A DNA stretch of 64,000 nucleotides from Paraburkholderia sabiae (lineage in GTDB: Bacteria > Pseudomonadota > Gammaproteobacteria > Burkholderiales > Burkholderiaceae). Under the pieces are notes generated by a model that was given only the letters and a program-made list of their open reading frames with translations, was not told where the DNA came from and did not search any database. The DNA is taken from assembly GCF_030412785.1 (NCBI RefSeq), contig NZ_CP125295.1:372001-436000 (forward strand), given 5' to 3'. The first letter of the stretch is position 1. Each line of letters begins with the position of its first letter. This document shows, in pieces, positions 57,572-64,000 of the stretch. A program made the translations under genes and the position numbers.

Positions 57572-58042
57572 ATGGAAGAACAGGACCGCGTCGCTATCCT
57601 TCATCAGTTTGGCCGCACGTATCGCGCGTTCATGTCGGCGTTCGAGGGGCGCGTCGGCCATCCGATGCCGCGCTGGCGCATTCTGCTCGCGCTGCACGAG
57701 CAGGCGGGCGAGTCGTCGCAGAAGAAGCTGGTCGAGCGTCTGCGCATCGATCCGGGCGCGCTGACGCGTCAGTTGAAGTCGCTCGAAGCGATGGGCTGGA
57801 TTGCGCGCAGCATGGACGAGCGCGACAACCGCATCACGAACGTGAAGCTTACCGCGGAAGGCCGCGCCGCAATCGAAACGAGTCTGCCGAATCGCAATGC
57901 GTTTCTGCACGACACGATGGCCGCATTGCCGGATGATGTGCTGGCAGGACTGTCGGGCGCGCTGACGATGCTCGAAGCGCGCATCGGCGAAGTGGCGGCG
58001 GCTGCATCGACGGATGCGGAGCCTGCGGAAGCCGCCCGTTGA
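57572..58042 (+). CDS. MarR-family transcriptional regulator
   Basis: A 156-residue winged-helix protein. The MarR core is MPRWRILLALHEQAGESSQK with the recognition helix IDPGALTRQLKSLEAMGWI and wing RSMDERDNRITNVKLTAEGR. It is cotranscribed with the DHA2 pump and probably represses it through the palindrome at 55915-55928. Confidence 0.93.
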   Translation: MEEQDRVAILHQFGRTYRAFMSAFEGRVGHPMPRWRILLALHEQAGESSQKKLVERLRIDPGALTRQLKSLEAMGWIARSMDERDNRITNVKLTAEGRAAIETSLPNRNAFLHDTMAALPDDVLAGLSGALTMLEARIGEVAAAASTDAEPAEAAR

Positions 58043-58054
58043 GCCAATAAAAAA

Positions 58055-58082
58055 CGGCGCGATGTCGTCACACATCGCGCCG
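58055..58082 (-). terminator. Terminator after the deaminase gene (shared with marR)
   Basis: CGGCGCGATGT/ACATCGCGCCG with a 6-nt loop. On the minus strand it is followed by TTTTTT, so it serves the deaminase gene best; the plus-strand tail is weaker. Confidence 0.85.
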
Positions 58083-58111
58083 CTTTGCTTGACGAAGCGA
58101 TCGAAGAAAAA

Positions 58112-59404
58112 TCAGAAGAACGTTTCGATCACTTCCGTCACGCGATACGACGGATCGAGCACCAGCACCTGACGCCACTTGTCGAACGTCAGGCACGGAT
58201 GCGAGATGTCGAACGCGATCATGTCGCCGACTTTCAGATCGGCGCCTGCGGGAATCCGCAGATACGCATGCTGATCCATCATGCCGAAAATCTCCCAGCC
58301 TTCCGTGCCGGCGATATCGCGCGGCGCCTGCGTGCCCGGACGATAGTGCTTCGCAGGTTCGGGATAGCCGGCGTCGAACGCTGAATCGCGCTTGCCGAGG
58401 CCGATGATCGCGCGGTCAGGCTCGGGAATGGACTGCACATACGCCCACAGATGCAGCGCGGGCAACAGGCCTTCGCCCATGCGTTTCGCGACAGGGTTGC
58501 GCTTGAAGATGTCCGTCTGCGCCTTGCGATAGATGCCGACGTCATGTGTCAGATAGCAGCCGGGACGCAGCACGATTTCGATGCGGTCCTTGCGCGACGC
58601 TTTCGCGAATTCTTCAGCGACGACGTCGTACCACGCCGAACCCGCGCCCGACAACACAGCCGGCGTACGCGCAAAACGGCCCTTGTCCGACAGTTCGAGC
58701 GTGAGCTTCACGGCGCTGCGCAGGAAGTCGCGCACTTCCTGCTCTTCCTTCAACACGCCTTCATACAGTTCGATGCCCGCGAGCTTCAGCGAATCCGGAT
58801 AACGCGCGATCGCGTCGAGCACGGCTTGCGTCTGCGCGTCGTCGCGCACGCCCGTGCGGCCGCCCGGCACGCCGAGTTCGACGAGCACCTGCAACTCTTT
58901 CTTCACCGAGCCGAAAAACTTGCCGAGCTGCTCGACGCCTTCGACTGAATCCACAAGGCAGAAGAACTCGAAGTCGGGATCGCTCAACAGTTCCGCGATC
59001 ATCAGCATGTTGCGTTTGCCGACCAGCTGATTCGCCATCAGCACGCGCGATACGCCGCCGTGATACGCGGCGCGCACCTGATGCGCGGTGGCGAGCGTGA
59101 TGCCCCATGCGCCCGTTTCGATCTGGCGGCGGAACAATTGCGGCGCCATCGTGGTCTTGCCATGAGGCGCGAGCTTCACGCCGTATTCGGCGACGAACTT
59201 CTGCATCCAGTTCAGGTTGTGCTCGATACGGTCCGCGTACAGGACGGCGGCGGGCAGACTCACGTCTTCGTCGAGCAGATTCCATTCGAGACGCGACGCG
59301 TCCGCGAGCTGGATGCTCGTGCCCGGCACGTTGCCCAAGCCCTTGCTATAAGGGTCGATCGTTGCTCCCTGATAGTTTGTAACTTTCATGTCATCCTGCT
59401 CCAT
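58112..59404 (-). CDS. D-serine deaminase-like amino-acid deaminase (DSD1 family)
   Basis: A PLP-dependent fold-type III enzyme (alanine racemase-like barrel, 430 residues). The Schiff-base lysine is Lys83 in LAPHGKTTMAPQLF. The C-terminal zinc-ligand segment SHPCLTFDKW is present, as in eukaryotic-type D-serine dehydratases. Substrate could be D-serine, D-threonine or other D-amino acids. A start at MEQDD or five codons later (MKVTNY) is possible. It is divergent from the RpiR-D-aminoacylase-RidA operon. Confidence 0.86.
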   Translation of the reverse strand: MEQDDMKVTNYQGATIDPYSKGLGNVPGTSIQLADASRLEWNLLDEDVSLPAAVLYADRIEHNLNWMQKFVAEYGVKLAPHGKTTMAPQLFRRQIETGAWGITLATAHQVRAAYHGGVSRVLMANQLVGKRNMLMIAELLSDPDFEFFCLVDSVEGVEQLGKFFGSVKKELQVLVELGVPGGRTGVRDDAQTQAVLDAIARYPDSLKLAGIELYEGVLKEEQEVRDFLRSAVKLTLELSDKGRFARTPAVLSGAGSAWYDVVAEEFAKASRKDRIEIVLRPGCYLTHDVGIYRKAQTDIFKRNPVAKRMGEGLLPALHLWAYVQSIPEPDRAIIGLGKRDSAFDAGYPEPAKHYRPGTQAPRDIAGTEGWEIFGMMDQHAYLRIPAGADLKVGDMIAFDISHPCLTFDKWRQVLVLDPSYRVTEVIETFF

Positions 59405-59427
59405 CGGCCAGTTAAATCGAATCGAAG

Positions 59428-59457
59428 TTGACTTTCGTATGTTACCGAAAGTACGAT
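59428..59457 (+). promoter_or_regulatory. rpiR promoter with overlapping inverted repeat
   Basis: TTGACT (-35), 18-nt spacer and TACGAT (-10). The spacer holds ACTTTCG-TATGTTAC-CGAAAGT (59431-59452), a 7-bp-arm inverted repeat that overlaps both elements. It looks like an operator for the RpiR regulator. It lies in the 162-nt gap shared with the divergent deaminase gene. Confidence 0.65.
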
Positions 59458-59525
59458 GGTTGATGAAATGTTATTTAGTACCACGCATGCCGCAGTCGAT
59501 GTTACCGGCGGCGCGTGGTGCTTTT

Positions 59526-59566
59526 GAGCCGAATTGCGAGCCGAGTTTCGAGCCAAGTAGCGAGCC
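59526..59566 (+). repeat. 12-bp tandem repeat before the rpiR start
   Basis: GAGCCGAATTGC, GAGCCGAGTTTC, GAGCCAAGTAGC and a final GAGCC that abuts the ATG: three and a half copies. No ordinary Shine-Dalgarno is present apart from this GAGCC block. Confidence 0.8.
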
Positions 59567-60460
59567 ATGAATTCCACCGCCGAACCCGTTGCTTTCGACA
59601 TCGTCGCGCGCATTGCAGAATGTGCGCCCGAATTGCGCTCGGCCGAGCGCAAGGTCGCGGCGCTGATTCTCGACGATCTGACGGGTGCATCGCGCGCGAG
59701 CATCGGCGCGTTGGCCGAGCGGGCCGAAGTGAGCGTCGCGACGGTCACGCGATTTGCGAAGGCGGTCGGTTGCCGCGACGTGCGCGAACTGAAGCTGCGA
59801 CTCGCGCAGGCAGCGGCAGTAGGGCAGCGATTCCTGCAGATCAGCGCGCCAAACGACGACACGCCCGAGCCATTGGCAACCCGCGTGTTCGACGAGTTGC
59901 AGACGGCGCTCACGCACAACCATCAGTTGCTGTGTCAGGCGCCCATCGCGCAGGCGGCGGCCGCGTTGCGCGACGCGCGCATGATCTACGTGTTCGGCAT
60001 GGGCGGCGGCTCGACTGCGCTCGCCGATGAGATGCGCTTCCGTCTCGTGCGGCTGGGTCGACCTGTCGCCACGTATCAGGATGGTTTGCTGCAGCGCATG
60101 GTGGCGTCGACGGTTTCGCGCGACACCGTCGTGATCGCGCTATCGACGACGGGCCGCGTGCCCGAGATGGTGGACAGCTGCAAGATCGCGCGCAGCTACG
60201 GCGCGACGCTGATCACGGTGACGGCGCCCGCGTCGCCGCTCGCGAGGATGGCCGACTGGGTGATTCCCATCGTCGCGTTCGAAACCGACTTTATCTACAA
60301 GCCGTCGTCGTCGCGTTACGCGATGATGATGGCGCTCGACGTGCTCGTCACCGAACTCGCGTTGAGTCTCGGCGACGAGAGCCGCGAACTGCTGCGCCGC
60401 ATGAAGCATGCGCTCGATGCGCACCGTGGCGGCGGCGACCGACAACCGCTAGGAGACTGA
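59567..60460 (+). CDS. RpiR-family transcriptional regulator
   Basis: A 297-residue regulator with N-terminal HTH_6 (AERAEVSVATVTRFAKAVGC) and C-terminal SIS domain (YVFGMGGGSTALADEMRFRL; then VVIALSTTGRVPEMVDSCKI), which normally binds a sugar phosphate or other small ligand. It precedes the D-aminoacylase gene by 3 nt (coupled) and probably controls both directions of the cluster. Confidence 0.92.
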   Translation: MNSTAEPVAFDIVARIAECAPELRSAERKVAALILDDLTGASRASIGALAERAEVSVATVTRFAKAVGCRDVRELKLRLAQAAAVGQRFLQISAPNDDTPEPLATRVFDELQTALTHNHQLLCQAPIAQAAAALRDARMIYVFGMGGGSTALADEMRFRLVRLGRPVATYQDGLLQRMVASTVSRDTVVIALSTTGRVPEMVDSCKIARSYGATLITVTAPASPLARMADWVIPIVAFETDFIYKPSSSRYAMMMALDVLVTELALSLGDESRELLRRMKHALDAHRGGGDRQPLGD

Positions 60461-60463
60461 TCC

Positions 60464-61951
60464 ATGCATTCGCACCCCGAAGCCGCCGATACGCTGATCG
60501 TCGGCGCGCAACTGTACGACGGCACGGGCGCGCCGCCCGCCGAACGCGACGTCGCATTGCGCAATGGGAAGATCGCCGCGATCGGCAATCTGTCGAACTG
60601 GCTGGCCGAAGAAGTGATCGAGGCAAACGGCCGCGCGCTCGCGCCGGGCTTCATCGACGTCCACACGCATGACGACACGCACGTGATCCGCTCGCCGCAG
60701 ATGATGCCGAAGATCACGCAGGGCGTGACGACGGTGATCGTCGGCAATTGCGGCATCAGCGCGTCGCCTGTTTCGTTGAAGGGCGATCCGCCCGATCCGA
60801 TGAATCTGCTCGGCGCGCGCGACGCGTTCCAGTATCCGACTTTCGCCGCATACGTCGATGCCGTGAATGCCGCGAAGCCTTCTGTGAACGTCGGCGCGCT
60901 GATCGGACATACGGCGCTGCGCAACAACCATATGGACCGGCTGGACCGCGCGGCGACGGCGCAGGAAATCGGCGGCATGCGCGCGCAGCTCGAAGAAGCG
61001 CTGGCGCACGGCGCGCTCGGTTTGAGTTCGGGGCTCGCGTATGGCTCTGCATTCGCTGCGCCGACGGAAGAAGTGATGGCGCTTGCCGAGCCGCTCGCGG
61101 CATCGGGCGCGCTGTACACGACGCACATGCGCACCGAGTTCGACGCGATTCTCGATGCAATGGACGAGGCGTATCGCATCGGCAAGCACGCGCGCGTGCC
61201 TGTGATCATTTCGCATCTGAAGTGCGCGGGTCCGTCGAACTGGGGGCGCAGCGTCGAGGTGCTCGCGTCGCTCGAAGGCGCGCGGCAATTTCATCCGGTC
61301 GGATGCGACTGCTATCCGTACAACCGCAGTTCGTCGACGCTCGATCTCAAGCAGGTGACGGGCGATATCGACATCACGGTGACGTGGTCGACGCCGCATC
61401 CGGAGATGGCGGGCAAGCTGATCAAGGACATCGCGGCGGAATGGGGCGTCACGCAACAGGAAGCGGGCAAGCGACTGCAACCGGCTGGCGTCGTGTATCA
61501 CAACATGTCCGAGGATGACGTGCGGCGCATCCTGTCGCATCCCGCGACGATGGTCGGCTCGGACGGTTTGCCGAACGATCCGTTGCCGCATCCGCGTTTG
61601 TGGGGCGCGTTTCCACGCGTGCTGGGGCACTATGCGCGAGACCAGAAGCTGATTCCGCTGGAAGACGCGATTCGCAAGATGACGAGCCTGTCGGCGCGGC
61701 GTTTCGGCTTGAAGGAGCGCGGCGAGGTGCATATCGGCTATCACGCGGATCTCGTGCTGTTCGATCCTGCGCGCGTGCGCGATGCAGCCACGTTCGACAA
61801 GCCGCAGCAGGCGGCGGATGGTATCGACGCGGTTTGGGTGAATGGCGTGCTGTCGTATCGCGATGGGACTCACACGGGCGAACGCGCGGGGAGGTTTGTC
61901 GCGCGTGGGGCGACGGCGGCGTCGCGGGCCGAGAACACCGAAGGTTTCTGA
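60464..61951 (+). CDS. N-acyl-D-amino-acid deacylase (D-aminoacylase)
   Basis: A zinc amidohydrolase of 495 residues that releases free D-amino acid from N-acyl-D-amino acids. Metal ligands His67 and His69 are in GFIDVHTHDD. Cys96 in VGNCGIS is at the same position as the Cys ligand of the Alcaligenes enzyme. Further ligands are around ISHLKCAG and ALIGHTALR, and the catalytic Asp is in MVGSDGLPND. It starts 3 nt after rpiR. It supplies substrate for the divergent deaminase. Confidence 0.93.
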   Translation: MHSHPEAADTLIVGAQLYDGTGAPPAERDVALRNGKIAAIGNLSNWLAEEVIEANGRALAPGFIDVHTHDDTHVIRSPQMMPKITQGVTTVIVGNCGISASPVSLKGDPPDPMNLLGARDAFQYPTFAAYVDAVNAAKPSVNVGALIGHTALRNNHMDRLDRAATAQEIGGMRAQLEEALAHGALGLSSGLAYGSAFAAPTEEVMALAEPLAASGALYTTHMRTEFDAILDAMDEAYRIGKHARVPVIISHLKCAGPSNWGRSVEVLASLEGARQFHPVGCDCYPYNRSSSTLDLKQVTGDIDITVTWSTPHPEMAGKLIKDIAAEWGVTQQEAGKRLQPAGVVYHNMSEDDVRRILSHPATMVGSDGLPNDPLPHPRLWGAFPRVLGHYARDQKLIPLEDAIRKMTSLSARRFGLKERGEVHIGYHADLVLFDPARVRDAATFDKPQQAADGIDAVWVNGVLSYRDGTHTGERAGRFVARGATAASRAENTEGF

Positions 61952-62006
61952 CTGATTTTGCGTTCGCATGGGTTGCGGACGCGCTTACCGTTACAGGAGT
62001 TGAACG

Positions 62007-62393
62007 ATGAAGCGTTATGGCGTTGAAGGTGGCAAGGGCACGGGCGGACAGGTGATGCCGTTTGCGCGTGCAGTCGAAGCGGACGGCTGGCTGTTCGTGT
62101 CGGGGCAGACGCCGATGGAAAACGGCGAAGTGATCAACGGCGGAATCGTCGAGCAGTCGCACAAGACGATTCAGAATGTGCTGGCGATTTTGAGCGAGGC
62201 CGGGTATGGGCCGGAGCATGTCGTCCGGTGTGGGGTTTGGCTCGATGATCCGCGCGACTTTGCTTCTTTTAATAAGGTCTTCAAGGAGTACTTTGGGGCT
62301 AATCCGCCTGCGCGGGCATGTGTTGTGTCTTCTATGGTTATTGACTGTAAAGTTGAGGTTGACTGCGTCGCCTATAAGAAGCCTGCGGCTTGA
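62007..62393 (+). CDS. RidA family protein
   Basis: Small trimeric enamine/imine deaminase family. The 128 residues carry GWLFVSGQTP, the key Arg in NPPARACVVSS and a glutamate-containing C-terminus (VEVDCVAYK). It hydrolyses 2-aminoacrylate-like imines released by PLP-dependent dehydratases such as the deaminase at 58112. CAGGAG lies 8 nt upstream of the ATG. Last gene of the cluster. Confidence 0.92.
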   Translation: MKRYGVEGGKGTGGQVMPFARAVEADGWLFVSGQTPMENGEVINGGIVEQSHKTIQNVLAILSEAGYGPEHVVRCGVWLDDPRDFASFNKVFKEYFGANPPARACVVSSMVIDCKVEVDCVAYKKPAA

Positions 62394-62461
62394 TCTTTTT
62401 CTTCGCTGGCATCCGCGTCTTTTTTGTCGGTTTGCTAGCGTTGCCCCTGTGCGGGGCGGCA

Positions 62462-62859
62462 CCTACTTTTCTTTGCAGCGGCAAAGAAAAGTAGGCAAAA
62501 GAAAGCCGCTTTTGAACCTACGGTGCCCGCCAGGATAGCGCTGCGGCACGCCGCAGCTGAGCTATCGCGCAGTGACCTCCGCACTCCGTAGAAAGCCCGC
62601 AGTCAACCGCGCACGGCGCGAAAAACCACACACAGTCCGGAACACATACCGCCGTAAACCGACGGCAAACGCAAAAAAACAAGTCGAGCGAATGTGCCCA
62701 GGTGGATGTCATTTTTTGCGCTGCGCGCGCCTGACTGCGGGCTTTCTACGGAGTGTTTGCGTCGCTGCGCGACAGCTCAAGGAACGTGTGCCGTGCTGTT
62801 ATCCCGGTAGGTACCGGAGGTTTGAAGCGGCTTTCTTTTGCCTACTTTTCTTTGCCGCT
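62462..62859. repeat. Nested palindromic repeat element (Burkholderia-type)
   Basis: About 400 bases with three nested pairings. A 15-bp stem with 4-nt loop (CCTACTTTTCTTTGC/GCAAAGAAAAGTAGG) is at 62462-62495. A perfect 35-bp inverted repeat joins 62477-62511 and 62825-62859. A perfect 24-bp inverted repeat joins 62582-62605 and 62732-62755. Imperfect pairing continues between. No gene lies within. From memory, the ACCTACTTTTCTTTGC-type motif is common in Burkholderia and Paraburkholderia genomes. Confidence 0.8.
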
Positions 62860-64000
62860 GTGTACAGACTGGAGACATGGTTGACACCTGTACGGGGACA
62901 TCGTTGACACCTGATGGTCAGGGTTTGGGAGTCTTCAGGTCAAGTTTTGCGACCCGCTGATGGGCGAACCAGATCTCGATCACCCCGTCTTCCTTCTCGC
63001 TCATGCGGGCGGCTACCTGCAGCCCCTTGAGCGCGATCGACAGCTTCAGTTTCTGGCCGCGCAGGCGCACCACGCCGCTGGCATTGACCCGCAACACTTC
63101 ATCGCCGGGGCCGTATTCGGGCTCGGGCACCCGCCCGGGCATCGCGCGCAGGCTGCACGCGTAGCGCGTGATGGGCGTGGCCATCCCGAGTGCCTCGTGC
63201 GGACGTTCGACGTTGTACACGTGCCGCCAGCGATCCAGTGCCTGCTGCATGTGCGCATGTGTGCTGAAGGCCTGCCGGTCCAGCACTTCGGCCTTCAGCG
63301 TGCGGTGAAACCGTTCGTCCTTACCATTGGTCTGCGGGTGATACGGCCGGCTGTAGCTCACCAGGATGCCCAGCCGGATCAGCCAGACCGCGAGTTCGGT
63401 GAGCTGCCCCGGCGCGCTGGGCGAGCCCCACGGCGCGCCGTTGTCGGTGTTGATGCGCGCGGGCAGCCCGTAGCAGCGGAACGCGCGCTCAAGCTCGGCC
63501 TGCACGACCTGTGTGGTCGTACGCGAGCAGGCGCTCAGCACGAGGTTGTAGCGCGAGTGATCGTCGATGACCGTCAGCGGCATGCAGCGCCCATCCTTCA
63601 GCGTCTGGACGTCGCCCTTGAAGTCCATCTGCCACAGCAGGTTCGGATGCGCGTGCTCGAAGCGCTGCCAGTGCTGGCGCTGCTGCGACGCCTGTTCATC
63701 GATGAGCCCATGGCGGCGCAGGATTTCGGTGATCGTGGCGGGCGCGGGCACCTCTGTCTCGCCCAGATCCTTCAGGCGCCGTTCGATCTTGCGTCCGCCC
63801 CAGCCATGTTCGCGACGCAGTTCCAGCACCCGCGCTTCGATGTGTTCAGGTGAGCGCAGGGGGCTGTGGTGCGGGCGTCGGGAGCGGTCGGCCAGCCCGC
63901 CGGGGCCTTCGGCCTTGTGACGGTCCAGCCACTTGTAGCCGGTCTGGCGGCTGATCCGGTAGCGCCGGCATAGCTCGCTGAATGACAGGGCCTGTGTGGC
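62860..64000 (-). mobile_element. IS481-family insertion sequence (right end beyond window)
   Basis: The left end begins near 62860 with TGTACAGACTGGAGACATGG, where the palindromic repeat stops. Two copies of a 20-bp sequence (GGAGACATGGTTGACACCTG at 62871-62890 and a copy with two mismatches at 62894-62913) follow, resembling subterminal transposase sites. The transposase gene reads leftward and is open to the window edge. The element is therefore at least 1.14 kb. Confidence 0.82.
62918..64000 (-). CDS. IS481-family transposase (N-terminus outside window)
   Basis: A DDE integrase-fold transposase. At least 360 residues are visible, with no in-frame stop up to the edge. The N-terminal part reads SELCRRYRISRQTGYKWLDR, a helix-turn-helix. 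Catalytic residues are Asp in LLWQMDFKGD, Asp in INTDNGAPWG and Glu in TNGKDERFHRTLKAEV. The C-terminus ends LKTPKP. No disruption is seen in the visible part, so the element may be active. A methionine or GTG at 63829 is internal and not the start. Confidence 0.9.
   Translation of the reverse strand, partial: ATQALSFSELCRRYRISRQTGYKWLDRHKAEGPGGLADRSRRPHHSPLRSPEHIEARVLELRREHGWGGRKIERRLKDLGETEVPAPATITEILRRHGLIDEQASQQRQHWQRFEHAHPNLLWQMDFKGDVQTLKDGRCMPLTVIDDHSRYNLVLSACSRTTTQVVQAELERAFRCYGLPARINTDNGAPWGSPSAPGQLTELAVWLIRLGILVSYSRPYHPQTNGKDERFHRTLKAEVLDRQAFSTHAHMQQALDRWRHVYNVERPHEALGMATPITRYACSLRAMPGRVPEPEYGPGDEVLRVNASGVVRLRGQKLKLSIALKGLQVAARMSEKEDGVIEIWFAHQRVAKLDLKTPKP

Noticed and set aside
62572..62907. 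111-codon frame inside the palindromic repeat and IS end
   Set aside because: Spans the repeat/IS junction and consists of hairpin sequence; no protein-like composition.
1..64000. CRISPR array, prophage, integron or replication origin
   Set aside because: No regularly spaced repeats, phage genes, integrase or DnaA-box cluster seen. The only mobile element recognised is the IS at the right edge.

Overview
The window is about 62% GC and reads as core chromosome of a Burkholderiaceae member, most probably Paraburkholderia or Caballeronia. The main support is gene order: rplY-prs-tRNA-Gln-ispE-lolB, mutM-mutY, rapZ-hprK-ptsN-hpf-rpoN-lptB-lptA-lptC-kdsC-kdsD, and a ba3-type oxidase cluster, together with Burkholderia-style palindromic repeats. 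This assignment is inference from sequence and recall; no database was searched.

Layout. 1-16.7 kb is housekeeping. It holds ribosomal protein L25 (cut by the window edge), PRPP synthetase, tRNA-Gln, isoprenoid and lipoprotein-export genes, the GO base-excision repair pair mutM/mutY, and a long minus-strand block linking nitrogen-PTS regulation (rapZ, hprK, ptsN, hpf, rpoN) to LPS transport and Kdo synthesis (lptB, lptA, lptC, kdsC, kdsD). 16.8-22 kb on the plus strand holds a KefB/CPA2 antiporter, apt, a LysE exporter, a DUF4743-NUDIX protein and purU. 22-25.8 kb is a divergent iron-uptake pair (PepSY membrane protein and TonB-dependent receptor) with two Fur-box-like palindromes between them. 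25.9-34.9 kb holds an AI-2E family permease, uvrA with an unusual basic tail, an MFS carrier, ssb, an SDR/LysR divergent pair and a DUF4239 membrane protein.

35-37 kb is a chemoreceptor with a near-consensus sigma-28 promoter and a leader hairpin that covers its ribosome binding site. 37-42.3 kb is a six-gene minus-strand operon for a B-family (ba3-like) heme-copper oxidase with three c-type cytochromes carrying seven CXXCH sites in all. 42.7-45 kb is a LysR/MFS divergent pair.

45-53.3 kb is the most distinctive part. An AT-rich, gene-poor leader with TCGGA/TCCGA palindromes precedes three tandem RcsB-like response regulators. These are followed by an aquaporin and a roughly 1,485-residue BvgS/EvgS-type phosphorelay kinase (two periplasmic solute-binding domains, two PAS-like regions, HisKA, HATPase, REC, HPt). 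I infer a one-kinase, several-regulator phosphorelay tied to an aquaporin.

53.4-58 kb holds a CHRD protein, an HSL-type esterase, an EcsC protein and a DHA2 efflux pump with its MarR regulator. 58-62.4 kb is a D-amino-acid cluster: DSD1-like deaminase, RpiR regulator, N-acyl-D-amino-acid deacylase and RidA. 62.4-64 kb is a nested palindromic repeat broken by an IS481-family insertion sequence that runs off the right edge.
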